The notes: a model not told the origin generated them from the sequence alone. Positions 35,451 through 44,425 are shown, numbered from the stretch's first letter. The stretch: DNA of 56,209 nt from Pelotomaculum terephthalicicum JT (GCF_022410535.1 NZ_JAKNBL010000017.1:1-56209), one strand, 5' to 3'. Made by a program: numbers and translations.

Positions 35451-36473
35451 ATGTCCGATTTTTTATTTTCTAAGTTAAAACCTTTTCCCAGCTTGTTTGA
35501 AGATTTGCAAAAAATACAAATGTTTTGCAAAGAATTATGGAAACAAAAACTTATGATATGGTTTACGAATCATGACTACAAACATTCCGAGGAAATTATA
35601 TATATCTTAGAACAAATATTAAAACCCTTAGAGCCCTATCAAAGAGAATTCCTCAATGAGCATGAGTTATTTATTCTTTTATCATCAGCATATTTGCACG
35701 ATATAGGCATGCAAAATCTAAAAATTAATAATATATCAATAGATCAGTTAACAACAGAACATTATAAATATATAAGAAAAAAACATGCAGAAGAAAGCTA
35801 TAATATAATAATCAGAAGCATCATGGATTCTATTAGCAGAGATGAAATTCGCTTGCCCAAGATTGATGCTGATTATATACCATATCTTGCATTAATTTCA
35901 AAAGGTCATTCAACGGATTATTTTAATGATGTAATCTATTTATTTCAATTCGAGGAATACAACACAATAAAAAATAGGGATATTAGAGGTAAATTATTAA
36001 CATCCCTGTTGATGTTAGCGGATGAATTAGACCTAACCAGAAACAGGGTTGACATGACTTTACTTGAACAAATCAACCTGTCTTCTCTGAGTAAAATTCA
36101 TTGGTTTAAACACTATTACACTCAAAAGATATATATAAGCAATAAAACAATTTATGTCCAATTAGTATTTCCGGATAAATCTAATGATTACAAATCGCTA
36201 TTTGAAAAGATGATCAGAAAAAAAATTGAAGAACAATTAGATAGGATTAATACAATCCTGGCTGATTCAACAAATGGGTTGCTCTCTTTTAAAAATAAAA
36301 TAGAAATTACAATTTCTATTAATCAATATATCTCAAATAGATCATTTCCCGCAGAGCTATTAAAAGAACTCAAAAAACAAGTTTTTCACAATACCCCAAA
36401 ACCTATTGACGACGCGCTAAAAGAATATATTGAAAATAAAAAAGCCCTTTTTAAGGGCAATACTTGCTACTAA
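35451..36473 (+). CDS. HD-domain protein of unknown role
   Basis: A 340-residue soluble protein. HD motif: H-S-E-E-I near residue 43 and YLHDIG near 77, with ISKGHSTD and LLMLADELD as later metal or substrate positions. The layout (HD core followed by a helical C-terminal region with TRNRVDM) resembles the HD domain fused to Hsp90-like ATPases in other bacteria. It could act on nucleotides. The ATG at 35451 has GAGAGG at 8 nt. Sequence is AT-rich compared with phnG before it, suggesting transfer. It runs tail-to-tail into the next gene with a 4-nt overlap. Confidence 0.7.
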   Translation: MSDFLFSKLKPFPSLFEDLQKIQMFCKELWKQKLMIWFTNHDYKHSEEIIYILEQILKPLEPYQREFLNEHELFILLSSAYLHDIGMQNLKINNISIDQLTTEHYKYIRKKHAEESYNIIIRSIMDSISRDEIRLPKIDADYIPYLALISKGHSTDYFNDVIYLFQFEEYNTIKNRDIRGKLLTSLLMLADELDLTRNRVDMTLLEQINLSSLSKIHWFKHYYTQKIYISNKTIYVQLVFPDKSNDYKSLFEKMIRKKIEEQLDRINTILADSTNGLLSFKNKIEITISINQYISNRSFPAELLKELKKQVFHNTPKPIDDALKEYIENKKALFKGNTCY

Positions 36474-36949
36474 TTGCTAAATTTATCAACAAAATAATAA
36501 ATAATAGACAATAAATCACCATTTAGCGGTCTATATCTTAATGTATAAAGAAAAGCTTCCAGGAATTCGCTTCTCAGCAATACTTCTTTGTCATTATCTA
36601 AATACATTTCTGAGCAATTTATTCTTCCAACAGCAACAATTAATGCTAACAGCTCATTAGCTTCCCTAACAGCGTTTGACTCTATATTGGATGTGTCTTT
36701 AGTTTGCAATGGCTTTATCTTGCATATCCAATAGGTTAGGTAACCAGCTATTTTATGACAATCAATTGCTTGTATTTTGTGAAACCTCTTTAGTCTGTCT
36801 ACATCTCTCCAATACCTTTCAATAACTTCGTTAGCTTTTTCCAAATCCATGGCAATGTCTTCTTCTGACAGATTGAATAAATCTAGCAGAGAATAATAAC
36901 CGGTAACCAAAGCTATTAATGTATCATTTATACTTTTGGTTTTTTCCAA
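36470..36949 (-). CDS. Helical protein of unknown function (159 aa)
   Basis: No family recognised. All-helical, slightly acidic, 159 residues, with no signal peptide or membrane segment. It starts with TTG and overlaps the end of the smaller upstream gene by 26 nt, so the two are probably co-translated. AT-rich, like its neighbours. Together with the HD gene it forms a compact accessory unit. Confidence 0.5.
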   Translation of the reverse strand: MEKTKSINDTLIALVTGYYSLLDLFNLSEEDIAMDLEKANEVIERYWRDVDRLKRFHKIQAIDCHKIAGYLTYWICKIKPLQTKDTSNIESNAVREANELLALIVAVGRINCSEMYLDNDKEVLLRSEFLEAFLYTLRYRPLNGDLLSIIYYFVDKFSN

Positions 36950-37142
36950 TATTTAACACCCCATCAATAATTAAAGAACGATTAGTTGCTATGAATTTCT
37001 TAATACCATGTTTCCAGGCGTCAATATCAGCTTTATTGCTATTATTCTCTAGTCTCCAATCTAAAAAATCCTTGGTACTTTCTCTATCCCTCACTTCGAT
37101 TAGCTTTCTTAACAATATATTTTCTTTATCTTCTAAAGTCAT
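36924..37142 (-). CDS. Small charged protein (72 aa, unknown)
   Basis: A charged helical protein with RKLIEVRDRESTKDFLDW. No DNA-binding motif that I can name. ATG at 37142 has GAGAGG at 6 nt; an ATG two codons earlier is too close to that site. It is first in a two-gene unit with the 159-residue protein; small-plus-larger overlapping pairs can be toxin-antitoxin or defence genes, but nothing here shows it. Confidence 0.5.
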   Translation of the reverse strand: MTLEDKENILLRKLIEVRDRESTKDFLDWRLENNSNKADIDAWKHGIKKFIATNRSLIIDGVLNIGKNQKYK

Positions 37143-37463
37143 AAGCATCCTCTCCTCTTACGATTGATTTTAATAACAACAACCCTCCTTTTTAGAAAAT
37201 TGTCAGCAAATCTAAAAAATCAAAATACTAAACATTTCTTAATAGTCAAAATATTTTTTTTTAAAACCTAAGAATAACCAAACAATTGCATTATACCATA
37301 ATGCTACCCTATTATACTATAAATTTACAATAAATATTTACAACAAATAATGTCAATCCATCCTCATGAGAATAATCGTACAAATAATTATTTCTACCTA
37401 TGCCCATCGCCTTCTTTCCACCATACACTTTTTATTATGGTATTGGTGGTATTGGGTGGTATT
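37143..37463. other. AT-rich gap before the MITE-like element
   Basis: Very AT-rich with long A and T runs and no open frame of interest. Near 37440 a decamer-like TGGTATTGG word repeats three times and runs into the left arm of the inverted repeat. Confidence 0.4.
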
Positions 37464-37604
37464 GGGGTCAGCCCTTGACATTGGACAATGACATAGATCC
37501 ATTTTTAATAGGGTAATAATTCAACAGTCTTATGATTAAATATAATGTCTGTCCAATAATGCCCCGCAAAGCTCCAAAGATGTCCAATGTCAAGGGCTGA
37601 CCCC
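37464..37604. mobile_element. MITE/REP element with perfect 23-bp terminal inverted repeats
   Basis: The arms 37464-37486 and 37582-37604 are exact complements (core GGTCAGCCCTTGACATTGG), enclosing 95 bp without a gene. Such GGGGTCAGcccTTGAC arms resemble sequences around REP-associated tyrosine (Y1) transposases in sulfate reducers and other anaerobes, which suggests movement by a transposase in trans. That link is from memory, not a search. No transposase gene lies in the window. Confidence 0.65.
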
Positions 37605-37716
37605 TTCCTCTTCTCTTCCTCTTCTTTACAGAGAGAACCATTTTTGATAAAAATACATATCATGGAATATCAAACCATTCTAAGTAACTTGGTTTAATTA
37701 GATGGAGGGAAATTTA

Positions 37717-39027
37717 ATGATATTCCATGAAGTTAATTGGATTCGCTCCAACATCGACAAGTTTTGCCCGCAAGTAAAAAAAGCTGCCCTGGAATGGTAT
37801 CGCCCATTTAAATATGTACCATATTTTTTGCAAAAACTATTCAAATATATAAAACAGCGCTGGCGTAAAATACCCGTTATAGTTCAGGTGGAAGAAACTC
37901 GGGATAAAACTTTTTCCGTTAAAGAACTGGCAAATACAGCAAAATGCTCTGTTCACCGGGAACTTCCGCTAATTAACTCGTTTTCAACCAAAATATGTGC
38001 AAGTCAAATGGAATTGTTAGCCCAAAACAAACTCGTCAAGAAAATTTGGTATGACCGTGAAGTAAAAGCTGTGCTTGACGTGGCTTCTCCAACAGTGCAG
38101 TCCCCACCATTATGGGAGAAAGGCATTACAGGTAAGGGAATTATAGTGGCAGTGTTGGATACAGGAATTTATGAACATCCCGATCTATCCGGGCGAATCG
38201 TGGGATTTAAAGATTTTATTAACCAAAAAACACAACCTTATGATGATAATGGGCACGGCACCCACGTTGCCGGAAATATCGGCTCCAACGGGAGCCAATC
38301 CAGTTATGAATACCGGGGTCCTGCTTCCGAAGCCAGTCTTGTAGGAATAAAGGTTCTAAATAAAATGGGAGCAGGCCAGCTTTCGACTGTTATTGAAGGT
38401 ATACAGTGGTGTATCGACAACAAAGAGTCCTTAGGTATTAGGGTGCTTAGCATGTCCCTTGGAAGTACGGCTACAGAGTCTTATATCGACGACCCGGCCT
38501 GTCAAGCGGTGGAGAAGGCTTGGTCAAACGGAATTGTGGTTTGTGTTGCAGCGGGGAACGAAGGACCACAATCAAATACAATTATTTCACCTGGCATTGA
38601 TCCCCTGGTAATTACTGTGGGGGCAATTGACGATAATGATAGTATTTCCCCGGATGACGATCAAGTGGCCAGTTTTTCCAGTCGTGGTCCAACAATTGAC
38701 GGGCTGATAAAACCTGATATATTATCGCCGGGAGTCAATATTATATCATTACGTTCACCTGGTTCAACGCTTGACAAGCAAGATAAGGAATCGAGGGTTG
38801 GCGACTGGTATTTTTCATTGTCTGGTACATCAATGGCCACGCCGGTGTGTTCCGGTGTGGTTACCCAAATACTACAGTCTGACGGTTCACTTACACCAGA
38901 CCAGGTTAAAAAAAGGCTTATGGATACTGCAAAAGCTTTTGATAACCTTGATCCAAATATTCAGGGAGCAGGTGTCATAGATGCCCAAAAAGCAATTGGA
39001 TTAGTGAATAATAAAGAAAGAAATTAA
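37717..39027 (+). CDS. aprX: AprX-type intracellular subtilase
   Basis: A 436-residue S8 serine protease without signal peptide, so probably cytoplasmic like Bacillus AprX. The catalytic triad is complete: Asp in VAVLDTGIYEHPDL, His in DDNGHGTHVAGNIG, Ser in LSGTSMATPVCSG, with the oxyanion Asn in VAAGNEGP. The N-terminal ~140 residues are a propeptide-like region as in AprX. ATG at 37717 has GGAGG at 8 nt, against a longer frame from 37702. It lies 110 bp after the MITE and has no operon partner. Confidence 0.9.
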   Translation: MIFHEVNWIRSNIDKFCPQVKKAALEWYRPFKYVPYFLQKLFKYIKQRWRKIPVIVQVEETRDKTFSVKELANTAKCSVHRELPLINSFSTKICASQMELLAQNKLVKKIWYDREVKAVLDVASPTVQSPPLWEKGITGKGIIVAVLDTGIYEHPDLSGRIVGFKDFINQKTQPYDDNGHGTHVAGNIGSNGSQSSYEYRGPASEASLVGIKVLNKMGAGQLSTVIEGIQWCIDNKESLGIRVLSMSLGSTATESYIDDPACQAVEKAWSNGIVVCVAAGNEGPQSNTIISPGIDPLVITVGAIDDNDSISPDDDQVASFSSRGPTIDGLIKPDILSPGVNIISLRSPGSTLDKQDKESRVGDWYFSLSGTSMATPVCSGVVTQILQSDGSLTPDQVKKRLMDTAKAFDNLDPNIQGAGVIDAQKAIGLVNNKERN

Positions 39028-39044
39028 CTCCTATCCTGTGCAGG

Positions 39045-40157
39045 CTATTTTTTATCCTCTTTCAGAAATTTAGCAGTACCTAAGGCATTCAGCTTTTTAT
39101 ATAAAGAATGACCGTACCCCTGACTTATCGGACGGCCCAATGATAATATACGCCCGCCTATACAGCCGCGGCATTGCGTGGCTTTCTCCCGGATACAGAC
39201 TTTGGACGGGTACAGTTCATACAGCGCTCGGTATTTCACGGGGGTGACGTTAGGCATGACGACATTCGCTCCCAACTGGAGGGCCTCTTCCCGACCGTCA
39301 TCCGGCCTGAGAGTAGCCAGAGCGGTAGTAGCGGGAATATGAGCATAACGGGTAACGATCCTGGTGAGAGCGATAACTTTGTAAGTCATCTCCACGGTCC
39401 CGTTCGCATGCCCTGCCAGGGGGGTCTCCTCATGACATATATAAGGTCCCACCCCCACCATATCCAGATCAAGTTCTTTAAATTTTAATATATCCAAAGC
39501 CAGATCCTCGATTGTTTGGCCGGGAAGCCCGATCATCACCCCGGAACCTACCTGATAGCCAATTTCTCTTAGCCAGACAAGTATTTTCATCCGCTCATCA
39601 TAGTTGGAATCAGGATGCAGGCGGTGGTACAGTTCACGGTTGGAGGTCTCGAAACGCAGGAGAAATCTATCCGCGCCCGCCTCGTACAGCCGCTCATATT
39701 CTTCCCGGGAGCGCTCCCCAATGCTGAGAGTAACGGCTACATCCGTCTCACGCTTGATCCGCCTTACCAGTTCAGCCAGATTATCCGCAGTGTAACGCAT
39801 ATCTTCGCCTGACTGCAATACTACTGTCCTGTATCCCAACTCTGCCGCTTCATAAACAGTATCCAGGATTTCCTCGATAGTCATGCGGTAACGTTCAATC
39901 TTGCGGTTGCCCCTGCGGATACCGCAATAGTCGCAGTTTTTCCGGCAATAGTTCGAAAACTCGATTAGACCCCGCAGGTGAACTTCATCACCCACATATT
40001 TTTGCCTTACTCTGTCGGCCAAATTATACAGCCTGGTCAGATCTGCAGCATTCTCCAGGGCAATAAGGCAAACCAAATCTTCTTTACTGAGTTCCTGTTC
40101 ATGATCAATCTTGCTGAAAATATCATTAAGCAAACTATCTTCCCGCTTTAGCAACAT
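39045..40157 (-). CDS. hydE: [FeFe]-hydrogenase maturase HydE
   Basis: A 370-residue radical-SAM protein with C71-x3-C75-x2-C78 (CRKNCDYC) and the HydE-specific GIRRGNRKIERYRMT. HydE with HydF and HydG builds the diiron dithiolate part of the H-cluster. A C-terminal C-x2-C (CRGC) near residue 340 is present. It starts within dsrC's stop codon (TAATG), with GAGGGG at 9 nt. No hydrogenase, hydF or hydG is in the window, so it must serve genes elsewhere. Confidence 0.9.
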   Translation of the reverse strand: MLLKREDSLLNDIFSKIDHEQELSKEDLVCLIALENAADLTRLYNLADRVRQKYVGDEVHLRGLIEFSNYCRKNCDYCGIRRGNRKIERYRMTIEEILDTVYEAAELGYRTVVLQSGEDMRYTADNLAELVRRIKRETDVAVTLSIGERSREEYERLYEAGADRFLLRFETSNRELYHRLHPDSNYDERMKILVWLREIGYQVGSGVMIGLPGQTIEDLALDILKFKELDLDMVGVGPYICHEETPLAGHANGTVEMTYKVIALTRIVTRYAHIPATTALATLRPDDGREEALQLGANVVMPNVTPVKYRALYELYPSKVCIREKATQCRGCIGGRILSLGRPISQGYGHSLYKKLNALGTAKFLKEDKK

Positions 40158-40474
40158 TACACACAACCCCTCGGTTTCGGAAGCCCTGCCACTTTGCAGG
40201 CGCCCTTCGCCGGACCGGCGGGAAACAATTCATAAATGCGCTTCAAACTGCAGCCGGTCTCTTTGCATAACTTTGAGATCATCGGAGCAACCTGGAATTG
40301 CTGATAATAATCACGCAGGTAGTTGATTACCCGCCAGTGCTCGTCATTAAGCTCTTTGATACCCTCGGCCGCGGCAAAAGCCCCGGCTACATCTTCATTC
40401 CAGCATTCCGGCTCTATGATAAAACCTTCCTCGTCAACTTCCACTTCCAAGTTGTTCAACTCAAACTCAGGCAT
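40157..40474 (-). CDS. dsrC: DsrC sulfur-carrier protein
   Basis: A 105-residue DsrC/TusE-family protein. Both C-terminal cysteines are present as C93-x10-C104 (GACKVAGLPKPRGCV), the mark of true DsrC, which carries sulfur as a trisulfide made by dissimilatory sulfite reductase; TusE and RspA lack the pair. ATG at 40474 has GGAGGTG at 8 nt; the longer frame overlaps the lyase gene. It is coupled to hydE (TAATG) and follows two trans-sulfuration enzymes. dsrAB is not here. Confidence 0.92.
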   Translation of the reverse strand: MPEFELNNLEVEVDEEGFIIEPECWNEDVAGAFAAAEGIKELNDEHWRVINYLRDYYQQFQVAPMISKLCKETGCSLKRIYELFPAGPAKGACKVAGLPKPRGCV

Positions 40475-40490
40475 TAAATAAACACCTCCG

Positions 40491-41627
40491 CTACTTGGAT
40501 ATTGCAGCCGCCAAATCTTCAATCAAGTCACCGGGATCTTCCAGTCCAACCGACAGCCTGATCAACTCGCCGGTCACCCCGGTACGCGCCCTGTGGTCGG
40601 GATGCATCCCCGCGTGAGACATGGTAACGGGGTAGGAGATAATGCTTTCCACGGTGCCGAGGCTTACCGCCAAGGCAGATAATTTCACATTTTCAAGCAA
40701 CCTTTTGGTCATCTCTTCTGACTGCATGCGAAATGACACAATCCCTCCGGGCCCGTCGGCCTGGCTGTCGTGGATTTTCTTGCCGGGATGATCCGGCAAG
40801 CCCGGAAAGTATACTTCTTTTACCTCCGGGCGCTGACTAAGCCATTCCGCCAATTTTCTCGCGCCATTCTGGTGCATGTCCATGCGCGCTTTCAAAGTCT
40901 TGATGCCGCGCATCAAAAGCCAGCAGTCCTGCGGTCCCAGCACCGCCCCGAAAGAAGATTGAATATAATTAATGCGTCCGGCGGTTTGCTTATCCGCCGC
41001 CACCACCAATCCGGCAAGCAGATCACTATGACCACCCAAATATTTAGTGGCGCTGTGAATGACAATATCTATGCCAAGTTCAATGGGACGCTGCAAATAA
41101 GGAGTTAGAAAAGTATTATCCACCATACTCAACAAGCCATTTTCTTTGGCGATGGCGGAAACAGCCCGCAAATCCGTAATCTTCAGAAGAGGATTGGAGG
41201 GTGTTTCCGCATAAACAGCCTTGGTGTTACGCCGCAAAGCCGCCTTGATTTTAGCGGGGTCAGTGAAATCAACAAAAGTCACTTCCATCCCCAACCGGTT
41301 AAACAGTCCTGTCAGCACCCGGTATGTGCCGCCGTAGACATCTTCGCAAACCACAATATGGTCACCCGGTGAAAATAGCAATAAAACGCTGGAGATGGCT
41401 GCCATTCCTGAAGAGAAGGCAAACCCCCCGGCGCCTCCCTCCAACTTGGCTATTATCGCTTCGAGGGCATCCCTTGTAGGATTGCCTGAACGGGCGTATT
41501 CATACGGTCCAAATTCATCAACCTTATTCTGTTTAAATGTTGACGCATGGAATACAGGAATACTAACGGCTCCGGTAGTTTGTTCAATTTCGTTGCCTGT
41601 ATGTAAAATTCTGGTGCCAAATTTCAT
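40491..41627 (-). CDS. Cystathionine gamma-lyase-type PLP enzyme
   Basis: A 378-residue member of the Cys/Met-metabolism PLP family, with the PLP lysine in HSATKYLGGHSD, YARSGNPTRDALE near residue 45 and GTVESIISYP near 330. Reaction could be cystathionine gamma- or beta-lysis, or homocysteine/cysteine desulfhydration. It overlaps the paralogue before it by 4 nt. Its sulfide or persulfide product would feed the sulfur carriers on both sides (inference). Confidence 0.9.
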   Translation of the reverse strand: MKFGTRILHTGNEIEQTTGAVSIPVFHASTFKQNKVDEFGPYEYARSGNPTRDALEAIIAKLEGGAGGFAFSSGMAAISSVLLLFSPGDHIVVCEDVYGGTYRVLTGLFNRLGMEVTFVDFTDPAKIKAALRRNTKAVYAETPSNPLLKITDLRAVSAIAKENGLLSMVDNTFLTPYLQRPIELGIDIVIHSATKYLGGHSDLLAGLVVAADKQTAGRINYIQSSFGAVLGPQDCWLLMRGIKTLKARMDMHQNGARKLAEWLSQRPEVKEVYFPGLPDHPGKKIHDSQADGPGGIVSFRMQSEEMTKRLLENVKLSALAVSLGTVESIISYPVTMSHAGMHPDHRARTGVTGELIRLSVGLEDPGDLIEDLAAAISK

Positions 41628-42841
41628 ACATAGACCTCCTCTCCAATCAGAGCCTGTTCCAAATCCGCCAGCAGGTCGTCGACATCTTCGATACCCACCG
41701 ACAGCCTTAATAATCTATCATTTATGCCCAAACGTTCCCGCTCCAACGGGTCTATATCAGCATGGGTCTGATAAGCCGGGAAAGTAATCAGTGTCTCCAC
41801 TCCTCCCAGGCTCTCGGCGAATGAAATAAGTTTCACCTTGTTGAGAATCTGTTCGGCCGCGGATTTGTCCAATAACTCAAAAGAAACCACGGCGCCAAAT
41901 CCTCCGGCCTGCTCTTTGAGCAAAAGGTGACCGGGGTGAGTTTCCAGTCCCGGGTAAAACACCCGGCGGACCGCTTTATGGCCCGCCAGCCAACCGGCTA
42001 TAGTCTGCGCATTTTCTGTTTGCCGGTCCAGCCTGACTCCCAGGGTTTTCATACCCCGGATAACTAACCAGCTATCTTGGGGTCCCAATACCGCCCCTAC
42101 GGAATTCTGAAGAAAATATAGTCTTTCCGCCAACTCTTCACTCTTGGCCACAATTAATCCCGCGACTACATCGTTATGCCCCGCGAGGAATTTAGTCGCG
42201 CTGTAAACAACAAGATCAGCTCCCATTGATAGGGGCCGTTGCAGGTAAGGCGTCATAAAGGTGTTATCCACGATGGTCAGCAGGCCCTTCTCCCTGGCCA
42301 TAGCGCTGATCTTGCCTATGTCGGCCACCTTCAGGAGGGGGTTGGTCGGTGTCTCCAGGAGAATGGCCTTTGTTTCATCCTTTATCGCCAGGGCAACCAG
42401 TTCCGGATCACTGGTATCAACAAAAGCTGCCGCCAGTCCGTACTGAGAAAAAATCTTGTCCAGCAATCTGAATGTTCCCCCATACAGATCCTCTGTCACA
42501 ATAAGATGGTCTCCCCGCTTAAAAAGCAACAATAGATTTGTCAAAGCCGCCATACCCGATGCGTAGGCAAACCCCCCGGCGCCGCCGTCAAGCCGGGCGA
42601 TCCCCGTTTCCAGAACCCGGCGGGTGGGGTTGCCGCTGCGGGAATAATCATATCCGGTGCTTTCTCCAAAACAGGGATGGCGGAAAGTAGCAGTCTGGTA
42701 AATGGGAATCGACAAAGCGCCCGTAAGGTCCTGTCCTACACCCAATTGCACGGCTTTTGTGGAGGTTTTAAGGAAGGACAATTTGTCTGCTGTACCTAAT
42801 GATTTGCTCTTCTGTAAAATCCAAATACACCATCCTTTCAA
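41624..42841 (-). CDS. Cystathionine gamma-synthase-type PLP enzyme
   Basis: About 405 residues, the same family as the next gene: YSATKFLAGHND holds the PLP lysine and YDYSRSGNPTRRVLE is conserved. Tandem pairs of this type usually combine a gamma-synthase (MetB) and a lyase (MetC/MccB). Which is which cannot be decided by eye. The start is uncertain: the frame opens with TTG at 42841 without a good ribosome site, and the conserved region begins around residue 26. Confidence 0.85.
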   Translation of the reverse strand: MKGWCIWILQKSKSLGTADKLSFLKTSTKAVQLGVGQDLTGALSIPIYQTATFRHPCFGESTGYDYSRSGNPTRRVLETGIARLDGGAGGFAYASGMAALTNLLLLFKRGDHLIVTEDLYGGTFRLLDKIFSQYGLAAAFVDTSDPELVALAIKDETKAILLETPTNPLLKVADIGKISAMAREKGLLTIVDNTFMTPYLQRPLSMGADLVVYSATKFLAGHNDVVAGLIVAKSEELAERLYFLQNSVGAVLGPQDSWLVIRGMKTLGVRLDRQTENAQTIAGWLAGHKAVRRVFYPGLETHPGHLLLKEQAGGFGAVVSFELLDKSAAEQILNKVKLISFAESLGGVETLITFPAYQTHADIDPLERERLGINDRLLRLSVGIEDVDDLLADLEQALIGEEVYV

Positions 42842-42876
42842 AACCCCTGTCCCCGGGTTACTACAGATTTACTTGT

Positions 42877-43317
42877 TCAATCCGTAAACAGCAGGTCTAC
42901 TGAATCGCCCGATTTGATTATGGTATTTCCAAAAGCTTCCTTAAAAAGAATTGTACCGTTCAAACATACAGTCACCATTTCAGGAGCAAGTCCATATTCT
43001 TTAATCAGTTCATTTACCGTATATCCTTTACTCAGTAATTCTTTCTCACCGTTAAGTGTGATTAATACTTCATATTCTCCCTTTTCGATTAATAATCGGT
43101 ATTTTGTGTCTATCTTCTCAATCAAAATTATTTTATGCCCTTCACCTTTGACGCTTTTGGGAACATTTTTGGCAGCTTCTCCGCTGTTAAGGAAAACTTC
43201 AAGAACATCACCCTTTTGCAGCTGTTCCAGTTTAAGTTTTGTCTTGACAAATGTCACCGGACAAACATCATGGGTGATGTCTAACGTTGCCCTGACCGAA
43301 TAATCTTTATGCCTCAT
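42877..43317 (-). CDS. TusA-ThiS fusion sulfur-carrier protein
   Basis: A 146-residue two-domain protein. Residues 10-75 are a TusA domain with the sulfur-bearing cysteine in DVCPVTFVKTK (C19) and the usual GDVLEVFLNSGEAAKNVPKS. Residues 80-146 are a ThiS/MoaD-like ubiquitin fold (YTVNELIKEYGLAPEMVTVC). The chain ends DLLFTD, lacking the Gly-Gly tail on which ThiS and MoaD are charged. So only the TusA half should carry sulfur, and the ThiS half may be a binding module. ATG at 43317 follows rrf2 by 16 bp, without a strong site. It lies in an iscU-rrf2-lyase cluster. Confidence 0.85.
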   Translation of the reverse strand: MRHKDYSVRATLDITHDVCPVTFVKTKLKLEQLQKGDVLEVFLNSGEAAKNVPKSVKGEGHKIILIEKIDTKYRLLIEKGEYEVLITLNGEKELLSKGYTVNELIKEYGLAPEMVTVCLNGTILFKEAFGNTIIKSGDSVDLLFTD

Positions 43318-43333
43318 GTGATCAATCCGGAGA

Positions 43334-43789
43334 CTAAATGTAATACATGTTGGCTTCGCTCGACAGGCGCATCTTTTCCGCCTCTTTACATAAATCCTCC
43401 AGGGTGGTGCTATCCAGCACATCTGCAATTGATTCTCTGATTCTTTCCCACATCACCCGCGTGGCGCAGGTTTCAGCCCGTACACATATCTCCGGATCAT
43501 CTTCGCTCACGCAGCTTGTGGGATTAATCGGCCCTTCCAGGCACCTGACGACCTCACCGGCGGTAATCCGGGCAGGCTCCCGGGCCAGCAGATAGCCCCC
43601 CTGGGCTCCCCGCACGCTCCGGACCAAACCCCCTTTGCGCAAAAAAGTCATCAACTGCTCAAGATACCCTTCGGAAATTTCCTGCCGTTCCGCTACCCGG
43701 ACGAGAGGAACTGGTTCATGGGGAGCATAGTTTTGCGCCAGATCTACCATGGCTCGCAAACCGTATCGTGCCCGTGTGGTGAATTTCAA
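43334..43789 (-). CDS. Rrf2/IscR-type regulator
   Basis: A 151-residue winged-helix regulator (MKFTTRARYGLRAMVDLA, recognition helix ISEGYLEQLMTFLRKGGLV) with three cysteines near residues 90-105 (C...EDDPEIC..AETC) that can bind an Fe-S cluster, as in IscR. It should tune Fe-S or cysteine genes. TTG at 43789 with AGAAGG at 7 nt gives the standard start. It lies between iscU and the TusA-ThiS gene. The dyads upstream of the divergent iscS are likely targets. Confidence 0.88.
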   Translation of the reverse strand: MKFTTRARYGLRAMVDLAQNYAPHEPVPLVRVAERQEISEGYLEQLMTFLRKGGLVRSVRGAQGGYLLAREPARITAGEVVRCLEGPINPTSCVSEDDPEICVRAETCATRVMWERIRESIADVLDSTTLEDLCKEAEKMRLSSEANMYYI

Positions 43790-43833
43790 ACCTAACACCT
43801 TCTCTAAATAAATAAGTTATTGGAATTAGCAAC

Positions 43834-44205
43834 CTACTTGACCTGGCTGTTTTTATAGTCCTCAATGGCCTTGTGCAAAGCGTCCGCCGCCAGATTGGAA
43901 CAGTGCATCTTCTGCGGGGGAAGCCCGTCAAGCATGTCGGCCACAGCCTTTTTGGTAATTTTTAGCGCTTCTTCTATAGTTTTTCCTTTAGCCATTTCTG
44001 TAACCATACTGCTTGTCGCGATAGCCGCCCCGCAACCAAAAGTCTTAAACTTAATATCAGTAATGATGTTGTCTTCAACCTTGATTGATAATTTCATGAT
44101 GTCGCCGCAGACGGGATTACCTACTTCTCCGATACCGCAAGCGTCTGGTATTTCCCCAACATTCCTCGGATTGCTGAAATGCTCCATAACCTTCTCACTA
44201 TACAT
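43834..44205 (-). CDS. iscU: IscU Fe-S scaffold protein
   Basis: A 123-residue NifU-N/IscU protein with the three cluster-ligand cysteines (GNPVCGD, KTFGCGAAIATSS, KMHCSNLAADAL). It assembles Fe-S clusters from sulfur supplied by IscS. ATG at 44205 has GAGGG at 8 nt; a GTG five codons earlier lies inside that site. It leads the minus-strand sulfur operon under the promoter 44363-44391, divergent from iscS. Confidence 0.93.
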   Translation of the reverse strand: MYSEKVMEHFSNPRNVGEIPDACGIGEVGNPVCGDIMKLSIKVEDNIITDIKFKTFGCGAAIATSSMVTEMAKGKTIEEALKITKKAVADMLDGLPPQKMHCSNLAADALHKAIEDYKNSQVK

Positions 44206-44362
44206 AAGATCATCCCTCACTCATTTTACTTATTAACTGAGAATTAGTTTTTTCCATTAGCGCTGTCGGGCTGTTAACTATCCTGGATATACGGTACATA
44301 AGCAATTTAGTTAATAACACAATAAAAATAATAAATCCAATATAATTACTATCCTTTAATAA

Positions 44363-44391
44363 ATTCTATTTCACTAAAAAGAGATTGTCAA
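44363..44391 (-). promoter_or_regulatory. Sigma-A promoter of the iscU operon
   Basis: On the minus strand: TTGACA (44391-44386), 17 bp, TAGAAT (44368-44363). Transcription would start near 44356, about 150 nt before iscU. The leader is AT-rich; I see no clear Rrf2 dyad in it. Confidence 0.7.
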
Positions 44392-44425
44392 TAACCCTAA
44401 TTCAATTTCTTTTTTTAATTTCTTT

